6,951 bases of DNA from Bacillota bacterium (GCA_023387655.1 JAEWHR010000031.1:1-6951); one strand, 5' to 3'; shown: positions 1-6,213, counted from the first letter of the stretch. The notes: generated by a model not told the origin, from the sequence alone. Numbers and translations: made by a program.

Positions 1-26
1 TTCCATTGTTTCTTGTTCGTATCCAT
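1..26 (-). CDS. Start of a leftward gene, truncated by the window edge
   Basis: On the minus strand an ATG at 26-24 opens a reading frame that stays open to the window edge and begins M-D-T-N-K-K-Q-W. A Shine-Dalgarno-like GAGAGG (complement of 34-39) lies 7 bases upstream, and a candidate promoter is found about 36 bases further upstream. Eight residues are too few to assign a family or function. The call rests on the RBS, the spacing and the upstream promoter. The gene has the same orientation as glgP but is separated from it by about 495 bp and a terminator-like hairpin, so it is probably transcribed separately. Confidence 0.5.
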
Positions 27-62
27 GTTAACGCCTCTCTATATCACATACCTTTTATGTCT

Positions 63-90
63 TCTATAGTATAGATAAGCAATGATACAA
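63..90 (-). promoter_or_regulatory. Candidate promoter for the left-edge gene
   Basis: Read on the minus strand, TTGTAT (complement of 85-90) and TATAGA (complement of 63-68) are separated by 16 bases, and the -10 lies 36 bases before the ATG at 26. The match to consensus is moderate (3 of 6 and 4 of 6). The -10 sits in a 13-bp palindrome at 63-75, six-base arms TCTATA/TATAGA around a central G, which could be an operator or chance in AT-rich DNA. Confidence 0.3.
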
Positions 91-266
91 TAAAGTTTCA
101 TATTTATTACTAATTCTTTAATAAACATCCCTTTTTATATATTAATATCAATCATCTAAATTATTATTAAAATTAGGACTCCTATTTAGATCCTACCGTA
201 GATATTTTATTATTTAAAATTGTAATCATATGGAATAGTTTATCAATTACTATCCCTTTATTAAAC

Positions 267-338
267 AAAAAAACAACAATCAGAAGAATCAAACCCCAAT
301 GTTGCGGCTTAACAGTTCATTTCTTCTAATTGTTGTTT
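267..338 (-). terminator. Probable terminator hairpin downstream of glgP
   Basis: Arms at 271-288 and 321-338 form an 18-bp stem around a 32-base loop (289-320). In the leftward transcript 17 pairs are Watson-Crick and one is G-U. On the plus strand the same position would be a C-A mismatch, which suggests the leftward RNA is the form under selection. The 3' arm runs into seven consecutive T residues (complement of 267-273), as expected for intrinsic termination. Points against are the low GC content of the stem, the large loop, and a position about 185 bases beyond the glgP stop codon. Confidence 0.55.
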
Positions 339-521
339 CTTATCAATAAATAAATTCCTTAGAATCCAGTGAATCATTCTAAAAAATAATATCATGAAAT
401 TTTCTAACTATCATATTCTTGCTTAGTTTCAAATTATAGTTTCTTTAAATTTCTAGTTCATTTTAAATTACGTTTTGACTAGTTTCTACGCTTTATTCTC
501 AGGTATGCTTTATAAAACATG

Positions 522-2966
522 CTACAATAGAACCTTTTTTAATTTCCAAATATCTCTTACATACTCCTCAATAGTTCGATCTGAAGAGAACTTTCCACAC
601 TTCGCAACATTTAACATTGCCGATCTTGCCCAATCATCTTTCTTACGATATGCTACTTCAACACGCTTTTGCGTTTCCTCATAAGAGCGGAAATCCTTTA
701 GGATAAAGTATTGATCTGCCCTTTCATAACCGTTTGTATCAAGCAAAGAATTGTATAGCTCTCGAAACAATTCTTTGTTTTCTGCAGAATAAAATCCATC
801 GACTAATTGATCTACTACTCGTTTGATTTCAAGATCCGATTGATAGATATCCCTTGGTTGATATCCCCCATTCAGCTCATAATTTATAACTTCATCTGAG
901 CTTAGTCCGAAGATAAAGGCATTCTCTTTCCCTACCTCCTCCACAATCTCTACATTCGCTCCATCCATGGTGCCTAAGGTTAGTGCACCATTTAACATAA
1001 ACTTCATATTTCCAGTTCCAGACGCTTCTTTGCTTGCTGTTGAAATCTGCTCAGAAACATCTGCTGCAGCAAAGATTAGTTCTGCATTGGATACTCGGTA
1101 ATTTTCAATAAACACTATCTTTAATTTATCTTTGATTGAAGCATCATTATTAATCACCTCACCAACACTATTAATCAATTTGATGATTGCTTTTGCTCTA
1201 CGATATCCCGCAGAGGCTTTCGCTCCAAAAATAAACGTTCTTGGGTAAAACTCCATGTTTGGATTCTCTTTTAGCTTATTATATAAATGCATCACATGCA
1301 GGATATTTAAAAGCTGACGTTTGTACTCATGCAAGCGCTTTACTTGAACATCAAAAATAGAATTCGGATTAATATCAATACCATTGTGTTCTTTTATATA
1401 AGCTGCAAGACGAACTTTATTATGATATTTAATCTCCATAAACTTCGCTCTAGCCTCTTGATTTTCTATTAATGGTACCAATCGATTCATCTGGGATAAA
1501 TCTAAAATCCAGCCTTCACCGATTTTTTCCGTAACAAATGCTGCAAGCGCTGGGTTTCCATGCAATAAAAATCTTCTTTGTGTGACGCCATTTGTCTTAT
1601 TATTAAACTTTTCTGGCCACAATTCATAAAAATCTCGTAACTGTTGTGTCTTTAAAATTTCTGTGTGAAGTCTTGCAACACCATTGACAGAAAAACCAGC
1701 AATAATTGCAAGGTTTGCCATCTTAACCTGTCCGTTATATAAGATAGCCATTTTTTCGATTTTTTTATAATCTCCAGGATATCGTTGTTGCAACATAAGG
1801 AGAAATCGACGATTTATTTCATCAATAATCTGATAAACTCTTGGAAGTAAACGCTCAAACAATTCAATAGGCCATTTTTCCAAAGCCTCAGACATAATGG
1901 TATGATTCGTATAGGCACAGGTCTTTTTCGTTACCTCCCAAGCCTCCTCCCAAGTTAAATAGTAATCATCCATTAAAATTCTCATTAGCTCAGGAATTGT
2001 TACCGTAGGATGCGTATCATTAAGCTGGAAACATACCTTCTCATGGAGTTTTCGAATATCATTATGATTCTTACTATATTTTTCAACTGCTCTTTTAAGG
2101 CTTGCGGATACAAAGAAATACTGTTGCTTTAATCTTAACTCTTTTCCTGCATAATGATTATCATTAGGATACAATACTTCACAGATGGTTCTCGCAAGAT
2201 TTTCCTGCTCTACTGCCTTTTGATAATCGCCTTTGTCAAAGGAATCAAGATTAAAGGTATTCATTGCCTCAGCATCCCATATCCTTAAGGTATTTACCAT
2301 ATGATTTCCATAACCTACTACCGGTATATCGTAAGGAATTGCCTGTACCGATTGATAATTCTCCTGCACAAAGCATTCTCTACCGTTTTCATCTTTTATC
2401 ATACGTACATAACCACCGAATTTCACTTCTTGTGCGTACTCTGCTCGTTTCATTTCAAAAGGATTTCCATCTTTTAACCACAAATCCGGAACTTCCACTT
2501 GAAACCCATCCTCTATCTTTTGTTGGAACATACCGTATTTATAACGAATACCACAACCATAAGCTGGATAATTTAAACTTGCTAGTGATTCTAAAAAGCA
2601 AGCAGCAAGCCTTCCAAGTCCACCATTACCTAACGCTGCATCTGGTTCCTGATCCTCAAGGATGTTAAGATCAATCCCCATCTCTTCCAGAGCCTCACGA
2701 ACTACTTTATCAGCCTTTAAGTTGATAATGTTATTTCCAAGCGCACGCCCCATCAGAAATTCCATGGATAGATAGTAGACTATTTTCACATCCTGTTCTT
2801 CGAATTTTCTATGAGTCTCCATCCACTGTTCTACAATTACATCTTTCACCCCATAGGATACGGCTTGAAATAACTGCTGTTTCGTTGCTTCATATACATT
2901 TTTACGGAAAAGTGTTTTTAAGTAATTCTCAACATCACGTTTAAACTCTTCCTTCTTTAACTCCAT
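522..2966 (-). CDS. glgP: Glycogen/maltodextrin phosphorylase (GT35)
   Basis: This enzyme is a pyridoxal-phosphate-dependent alpha-glucan phosphorylase. It removes glucose from the non-reducing ends of glycogen or maltodextrin as glucose-1-phosphate, in the cytoplasm. The 814-residue length is normal for bacterial members. Visible family motifs include YLSMEFLMGRAL (about 65-76), the glycine-rich ALGNGGLGRLAA (111 onward), LNDTHPT (315 onward), AYTNHT with the active-site His near 355, VKRLHEYKRQLLN (542 onward), and the PLP-binding segment EASGTGNMK with Lys655. The frame is open for another 21 residues upstream, to an ATG at 3029. I start at 2966 because AAGGGAGGA lies six bases before it, whereas the upstream ATG has only a GGAG 13 bases away. 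The N-terminus begins directly at the fold and lacks the phosphorylated extension of animal enzymes. No glgA, glgB, glgC or malQ lies in the window. Whether glycogen or maltodextrin is preferred cannot be read from sequence alone, so malP is a possible alternative name. Confidence 0.97.
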   Translation of the reverse strand: MELKKEEFKRDVENYLKTLFRKNVYEATKQQLFQAVSYGVKDVIVEQWMETHRKFEEQDVKIVYYLSMEFLMGRALGNNIINLKADKVVREALEEMGIDLNILEDQEPDAALGNGGLGRLAACFLESLASLNYPAYGCGIRYKYGMFQQKIEDGFQVEVPDLWLKDGNPFEMKRAEYAQEVKFGGYVRMIKDENGRECFVQENYQSVQAIPYDIPVVGYGNHMVNTLRIWDAEAMNTFNLDSFDKGDYQKAVEQENLARTICEVLYPNDNHYAGKELRLKQQYFFVSASLKRAVEKYSKNHNDIRKLHEKVCFQLNDTHPTVTIPELMRILMDDYYLTWEEAWEVTKKTCAYTNHTIMSEALEKWPIELFERLLPRVYQIIDEINRRFLLMLQQRYPGDYKKIEKMAILYNGQVKMANLAIIAGFSVNGVARLHTEILKTQQLRDFYELWPEKFNNKTNGVTQRRFLLHGNPALAAFVTEKIGEGWILDLSQMNRLVPLIENQEARAKFMEIKYHNKVRLAAYIKEHNGIDINPNSIFDVQVKRLHEYKRQLLNILHVMHLYNKLKENPNMEFYPRTFIFGAKASAGYRRAKAIIKLINSVGEVINNDASIKDKLKIVFIENYRVSNAELIFAAADVSEQISTASKEASGTGNMKFMLNGALTLGTMDGANVEIVEEVGKENAFIFGLSSDEVINYELNGGYQPRDIYQSDLEIKRVVDQLVDGFYSAENKELFRELYNSLLDTNGYERADQYFILKDFRSYEETQKRVEVAYRKKDDWARSAMLNVAKCGKFSSDRTIEEYVRDIWKLKKVLL

Positions 2967-2972
2967 GCTTAT

Positions 2973-2981
2973 TCCTCCCTT
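2973..2981 (-). promoter_or_regulatory. Ribosome binding site that fixes the glgP start
   Basis: The leftward transcript reads AAGGGAGGA here, six bases before the ATG at 2966. This is a near-perfect anti-16S match at good spacing. It argues against using the in-frame ATG at 3029, which would add 21 polar residues not expected in the family. Confidence 0.85.
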
Positions 2982-3017
2982 ATAAGAAGATTCTTTTCTC
3001 AGCCTGCACTGATTGTT

Positions 3018-3033
3018 TTCTATGTGCATAGAA
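3018..3033. promoter_or_regulatory. 16-bp palindrome in the glgP leader, possible operator
   Basis: The plus strand reads TTCTATG-TG-CATAGAA, perfect 7-bp arms around two central bases. It lies about 50 bases upstream of the glgP ATG and downstream of both candidate promoters. The size and symmetry fit a site for a dimeric regulator. The loop would be too tight for a stable RNA hairpin with all seven pairs. The regulator is unknown. Confidence 0.3.
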
Positions 3034-3049
3034 GTATCTTTTCTCCACT

Positions 3050-3077
3050 TCTTAAGTTAACCAACCACCACTTAAGA
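3050..3077. repeat. Inverted repeat in the glgP leader
   Basis: Arms TCTTAAGT (3050-3057) and ACTTAAGA (3070-3077) are perfect 8-bp complements around a 12-base spacer (3058-3069). In the transcript the loop is G-rich (GGUGGUUGGUUA). It could fold as an RNA stem-loop about 85 bases upstream of the start codon or serve as a protein-binding dyad. No T tract follows in the direction of transcription, so it is not an intrinsic terminator. Confidence 0.35.
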
Positions 3078-3097
3078 GATCTACTTTCTAGCAAGCC

Positions 3098-3125
3098 AAT
3101 AAAATAATTGCCTGTATCTCGTCAA
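3098..3125 (-). promoter_or_regulatory. Second, weaker candidate glgP promoter
   Basis: Read leftward, TTGACG (complement of 3120-3125) and TTTATT (complement of 3098-3103) are 16 bases apart. The -35 is 5 of 6 but the -10 only 4 of 6. It would start the transcript near 3091, placing the 3050-3077 dyad just downstream, where a repressor could block elongation. Confidence 0.22.
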
Positions 3126-3258
3126 AGCATAAAAGGGGTCAATATATCCTATGCCACACTTTAATAATGGTTCCTTCAAAAGTCTCTTCTTACTAGTTTT
3201 GTCCATGAATGTATATGGCAAACTTTTATGTTACTGCCGAACTAAAAAAGGTTACTTG

Positions 3259-3288
3259 ATTATAACATTTTGTTTTCCTGAAATTCAA
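3259..3288 (-). promoter_or_regulatory. Candidate glgP promoter
   Basis: Read leftward, TTGAAT (complement of 3283-3288) and a perfect TATAAT (complement of 3259-3264) are 18 bases apart, just downstream of the hydrolase stop codon. Transcription would start near 3252 and give glgP a leader of about 285 bases. The -10 is consensus and the -35 matches 4 of 6. Confidence 0.42.
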
Positions 3289-3330
3289 TAGAAATACTCC
3301 AAAAATTTGTAATTATTGGAAGTTCTATTT

Positions 3331-4416
3331 CTAAAATTTGTATAATACTTCTTTATGAAAGCAATGTCCACCTTCACGAATGTCATGGCTTAACTTATCT
3401 AAGGCGTCCAAACAGCGATATGCATCTTTTACTATCTCTAGTTGCTCATATACATTAATAAGCCCTCTTGGCCCATTCAAATGATCTTCACGACAAGATT
3501 GAAAGATTACCTCTCTAGGAGCTAACAGTGCCCCGATATCTCCCATGTCATAATGTTCCCAAAGATGTGGAACATAATTGCAATTACAGTTCCCATTTAA
3601 AAGCAATAGAGAATCCTTATAACCATAAAAATAACCACTGATAATTAATTTTTTTAATCTTTCATCTAGTGCTGCGGTCATTAGAGTCTGCATACCTCCT
3701 CCAGAAAATCCAACGCAAGCTAATTCATTAATATCTAGATCTCCACGTTCATAGATATAATCAACCAATCGCATTAAATCCCATACCAACATCCCAATCA
3801 CTGTCATTCCAAGAGGTTCCGCCATATGTGAAAGATGAAAACAAGTTCCAGAGAGGTACTGCTGCTCTTCATCCTTTTGAAATGCTGCCTCTCTTCGTTC
3901 TGCATAACCTCTAGCATCCGGACAGAATGTAACATATCCTTTTTTACATAATTCTAATCCATAATCATACTCAAACTTATGGATGGATTCCTTAATAGCA
4001 GGTATCTCGCTTCTTCCTGCAACAGATTCTTTTCCTCCACCTTGATGACCATGGGCTGCAATCGCACAGGCAGGTTTTTTAAATCCATCACACTCTACAT
4101 ACTTTTGCTCCACTTCATTCGGATATAAAATATAACAAGGCATGTACACTTCTGGCTCCACTTGAAGTAATATTTTTTCTCTCCTTCTCCCCTCATCAAG
4201 CTCGATAACTTCAAGACTTACAACGTTACTTTCACAAGTTTCCATCTTGTCCATTCCAAAGAGCTTAAACAATTGCTTTCTTGCTCCTAAAGCCCAAGTT
4301 TCATATTCTTCCCTGCTCTTTGCATTCAAAGCATCTTTTCTTGCATAACGATCAAACTTTCTCTTCATACTCTCAAGGCATGGGTAATATACCTTTACCT
4401 GCTCTATTCTCTCCAT
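3331..4416 (-). CDS. Alpha/beta hydrolase, dienelactone hydrolase-like
   Basis: This 361-residue protein has the layout of a dienelactone hydrolase / Abhydrolase_7-like serine hydrolase, so it probably cleaves an ester or similar bond of an unknown small molecule or carbohydrate ester. The likely oxyanion loop is AAHGHQGGGK (about 120-129), the nucleophile elbow is GFSGGG with Ser238, the acid is Asp311 in CREDH, and the base is His351 in EGGH. The segment MGDIGALLAPREV before the acid is typical of esterase-like members. There is no signal peptide or membrane segment, and the protein holds 14 cysteines, including C277 and C279 in NCNCN, which fits a cytoplasmic enzyme of an anaerobe. The ATG at 4416 is preceded by AAGGAG with a 6-base spacer. 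The long N-terminal part (1-85) is charged and probably forms a cap or helical lead-in. Substrate assignment, such as acetyl-xylan esterase, would be speculation. It has its own promoter and probably no dedicated terminator. Confidence 0.85.
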   Translation of the reverse strand: MERIEQVKVYYPCLESMKRKFDRYARKDALNAKSREEYETWALGARKQLFKLFGMDKMETCESNVVSLEVIELDEGRRREKILLQVEPEVYMPCYILYPNEVEQKYVECDGFKKPACAIAAHGHQGGGKESVAGRSEIPAIKESIHKFEYDYGLELCKKGYVTFCPDARGYAERREAAFQKDEEQQYLSGTCFHLSHMAEPLGMTVIGMLVWDLMRLVDYIYERGDLDINELACVGFSGGGMQTLMTAALDERLKKLIISGYFYGYKDSLLLLNGNCNCNYVPHLWEHYDMGDIGALLAPREVIFQSCREDHLNGPRGLINVYEQLEIVKDAYRCLDALDKLSHDIREGGHCFHKEVLYKF

Positions 4417-4466
4417 ATTAGTCTCCTTCTTGTGTACGTTTTTTCTATATCTTTAATAAAAATTAT

Positions 4467-4531
4467 TCCTAAGTTATTAAGCCAAAAACTCTCAACCGCA
4501 ACATTGGCATCATTAAACCCATACCTTAGGA
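4467..4531 (-). repeat. Nested inverted repeats in the hydrolase leader RNA
   Basis: An outer pair TCCTAAG (4467-4473) / CTTAGGA (4525-4531) encloses an inner pair GCCAA (4481-4485) / TTGGC (4504-4508), with a possible TTAA/TTAA pair between them. Together they could fold the transcribed leader into one extended stem with an 18-base apical loop. This is about 50 bases upstream of the start codon. It matches no riboswitch class I know. The stems are short, so a real fold is only a possibility. Confidence 0.3.
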
Positions 4532-4587
4532 CCATTTTTTTATAGTAATTTTCTATTGTAATTTAAAAAGGTTTTTACTCTTTTCTT

Positions 4588-4615
4588 ATTATACTACAGC
4601 GTGAAGAGCTGTCTA
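4588..4615 (-). promoter_or_regulatory. Probable promoter of the alpha/beta hydrolase gene
   Basis: Read leftward, TAGACA (complement of 4610-4615, 5 of 6) and a perfect TATAAT (complement of 4588-4593) are separated by 16 bases. Transcription would start near 4581, giving a leader of about 165 bases before the ATG at 4416. It lies downstream of the CorC-gene terminator, so the hydrolase is probably its own unit. Confidence 0.55.
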
Positions 4616-4721
4616 TAGTTGCTAGATAAAGAATCGTTGTTAAACAAGGATTTCTCTTTAATTTTAAACTAATTTTGGACACACCGATATAACCAATGGC
4701 TTTATTGCACTTAAATACAAT

Positions 4722-4767
4722 AAAAACGAGAGTACAAAATCATAAGAATTTTGTTACTCTCGTTTTT
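4722..4767 (-). terminator. Rho-independent terminator of the CorC-like gene
   Basis: Arms AAAAACGAGAGTACAAAAT (4722-4740) and its near-complement at 4748-4767 form a long stem with a single bulged base and a 7-base loop. The hairpin begins 15 bases after the stop codon at 4783. In the leftward RNA the stem ends in UUUUU. Because the A and T runs are symmetric it could also stop rightward transcription, although no rightward gene leads into it. Confidence 0.85.
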
Positions 4768-4782
4768 CATCATCTAGTGTTT

Positions 4783-6108
4783 TTAACTGGCGATATCCTG
4801 ATTGATTTGTACAAGTACTTTACTAATTCTCTTTCCTTCTACTTCGTGAATGCGTAAGGTAATGTTATTGATCTGGATCTCCGTCCTATCTTGTTCTTCC
4901 GGTATATATCCTAACTGTTCAATGAAAAAACCAGATAAAGTTTCTGATTTTTCTTTTTTAAGATTAATTGAAAGTTCGTAGTTAACATCATCTATAGTCA
5001 TCGCACCATTAACAAGGTACTCATTCTCTTTCACTTCTACAAAATCTACTTCATTATGTCCATCATCAATATCTCCGACGATTTCTTCCACAATATCTTC
5101 CATCGTAACAATACCAAGGAACCCGCCATATTCATCAATTAATATAGCCATACGATTCTTATCTTTTTGTAATTCCTGAAATAGGGATACTACAGATTTG
5201 GTATCATTTACATAATGCGGCTTTCTCATAAGCCTTCTCACATCTTTTGGTAAAAAACTATGTTGTTTCCAAGAAGGGAGACATTCTTTTATATTTAGTA
5301 TACCAATAATGTTATCTTTATTGCCATCATAAACAGGAATTCTTGAATATCTAGATTCAAAAATACCATCCAATTGTTCCTCCATAGGAACATTAATATC
5401 AATCGCAAATACGTCTTTTCTAGGAACCATGATTTCTTTAGCAGTCTTATTGGTAAATGAGAATACCCCGCTAATCATTTCTGTTTCTAATTCATGAAAG
5501 ACGCCCTGTTCACTACCAGAAGTTAACATAGCTAAGATTTCTTCTTCTGTTACAACTTCTTCTACTTCTTGCTTATGAAAACCAAGTAAACGTAATATAC
5601 CATTTGTAGAAAGTGATAACAAACGAATAAATGGTGACATAAATTTAGAAATAGCAACAATTGGTCCTACGACAAATAGACTAAAGCCTTCTGCATTTAA
5701 TAGCGCAATTCTTTTTGGTACCAATTCACCAAATACAAGGGTAAAATAAGATAATAAGATAGTAACCAAAACCATAGCTATCGTTTGGCTATAAGGTACC
5801 GAAATCGATTCCATATAAGCCCCAAGTACCTTTGATATACCAGTTGCTGCAGAAGCACTTGAGAAAAAACCTGCTAATGTAATTGCTACCTGAATCGTTG
5901 ATAAGAATTTGGTAGAGTCATCAAATAAAGATACAATTAGTTTTGCACGCTTGTTACCGGAGTCTGCCAACATCTTCATCTTGTTCTTGTTGACTGAAAC
6001 TACTGCCATCTCCGCACCAGCAAAGAATGCATTAACTAATGTTAAAAGAATAAGAATGCTTATTTGAAGCATAATGTTACCCGCATCGGGGTCAGGGTCT
6101 GAATCCAT
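4783..6108 (-). CDS. CNNM/CorC-type transporter: DUF21-CBS-CBS-CorC_HlyC protein
   Basis: This 441-residue membrane protein has the full layout of the HlyC/CorC (CNNM) family, whose members are linked to magnesium or other divalent cation export. An older 'hemolysin' label comes from one founding member and should not be read as toxicity. The DUF21 membrane domain (about 10-200) has hydrophobic segments near 13-35, 68-90, 104-126 and 140-165, and the conserved FFAGAEMA and FGELVPK (126-132) motifs. The CBS pair covers about 220-345, with IMVPRKDV in the first and ILIDEYGGFLGIVTMEDI in the second; CBS pairs in this family bind adenine nucleotides. The CorC_HlyC domain covers about 355-435. The short acidic N-terminus (DSDPDPD) would lie outside the first segment. 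The start at 6108 has TAGGAGG five bases upstream. It diverges from the gntR-type gene and ends in a strong terminator, so it is probably monocistronic. The ion transported cannot be read from sequence. Confidence 0.93.
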   Translation of the reverse strand: MDSDPDPDAGNIMLQISILILLTLVNAFFAGAEMAVVSVNKNKMKMLADSGNKRAKLIVSLFDDSTKFLSTIQVAITLAGFFSSASAATGISKVLGAYMESISVPYSQTIAMVLVTILLSYFTLVFGELVPKRIALLNAEGFSLFVVGPIVAISKFMSPFIRLLSLSTNGILRLLGFHKQEVEEVVTEEEILAMLTSGSEQGVFHELETEMISGVFSFTNKTAKEIMVPRKDVFAIDINVPMEEQLDGIFESRYSRIPVYDGNKDNIIGILNIKECLPSWKQHSFLPKDVRRLMRKPHYVNDTKSVVSLFQELQKDKNRMAILIDEYGGFLGIVTMEDIVEEIVGDIDDGHNEVDFVEVKENEYLVNGAMTIDDVNYELSINLKKEKSETLSGFFIEQLGYIPEEQDRTEIQINNITLRIHEVEGKRISKVLVQINQDIAS

Positions 6109-6136
6109 AAAAACCTCCTAAATAATAAATTTTGTA

Positions 6137-6159
6137 TTACATTATACTATATAATGTAA
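6137..6159. promoter_or_regulatory. 23-bp palindrome over the CorC-gene promoter, possible operator
   Basis: Arms TTACATTATA (6137-6146) and TATAATGTAA (6150-6159) are perfect 10-bp complements around a 3-base centre (CTA). The left arm contains the -10 hexamer for the leftward gene, so a bound dimer would block that promoter. Because the arms are AT-rich, part of the symmetry may come from having TATAAT on both strands. Confidence 0.42.
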
Positions 6160-6169
6160 AAACATGGTA
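6141..6169 (-). promoter_or_regulatory. Candidate promoter of the CorC-like gene
   Basis: Read leftward, a perfect TATAAT (complement of 6141-6146) would start transcription near 6134, about 25 bases before the ATG. No good -35 lies at the right distance: at 17-base spacing the hexamer is TACCAT. The promoter may therefore be weak or need an activator, or the true promoter may be elsewhere. Confidence 0.38.
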
Positions 6170-6213
6170 TAGTAATCTCTTTACCATTTTAGAATTGTGG
6201 CACACTCCAAAGA

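Larger units (their letters stand above)
27..521. other. AT-rich intergenic region between the left-edge gene and glgP
   Basis: This 495-bp gap holds the probable promoter of the left-edge gene (63-90) and the terminator-like hairpin downstream of glgP (271-338). There is also a weaker inverted repeat at 359-382 (arms TTAGAAT/ATTCTAA, 10-base spacer) with no following T tract on either strand. I see no credible coding frame with an RBS, no tRNA, and no known riboswitch. The 185 bases between the glgP stop and the hairpin would form an unusually long 3' untranslated region if transcription ends at that hairpin. Confidence 0.6.
2967..3330. other. Long glgP leader / gap between hydrolase and glgP
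   Basis: This 364-bp gap holds two candidate glgP promoters (3259-3288 and 3098-3125), two dyads near the start codon (3018-3033 and 3050-3077), an imperfect hairpin at 3195-3224, and the RBS. No recognised riboswitch or T-box signature is visible; in particular there is no full T-box antiterminator motif. A weak inverted repeat TCCAA/TTGGA at 3298-3320 follows the hydrolase stop, but no T tract follows it, so I see no convincing terminator between the two genes and some read-through into glgP is possible. Confidence 0.55.
4417..4782. other. Gap between the CorC-like gene and the hydrolase gene
   Basis: This 366-bp AT-rich gap contains the CorC-gene terminator (4722-4767), the hydrolase promoter (4588-4615), a leader of about 165 bases with nested inverted repeats (4467-4531), and the hydrolase RBS. 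The stretch 4616-4721 shows nothing I can identify. No small ORF with an RBS stands out on either strand. Confidence 0.6.

Noticed and set aside
359..382. Inverted repeat TTAGAAT/ATTCTAA as a glgP terminator
   Set aside because: On the leftward strand the T run comes before, not after, the hairpin, and the stem is only 7 bp.
475..684. Plus-strand open frame over the end of glgP
   Set aside because: It overlaps the glgP C-terminus antisense, has no RBS and no recognisable protein character.
2264..2668. 134-codon plus-strand open frame inside glgP
   Set aside because: It is the antisense shadow of a strongly conserved phosphorylase region, and its composition is not protein-like.
3058..3077. 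G-rich stretch (GGTGGTTGG in the leader) as a G-quadruplex or T-box motif
   Set aside because: Only three adjacent GG pairs with a distant fourth, and the T-box motif would need GGTGG followed by the ACCGCG-type continuation, which is absent.
3298..3320. TCCAA/TTGGA repeat as a terminator of the hydrolase gene
   Set aside because: Five base pairs with no T tract following in the direction of transcription is too weak to call.
4534..4573. Tandem-like TATAGTAATTTT / TATTGTAATTTA repeat
   Set aside because: Low-complexity AT-rich similarity that is readily expected by chance.
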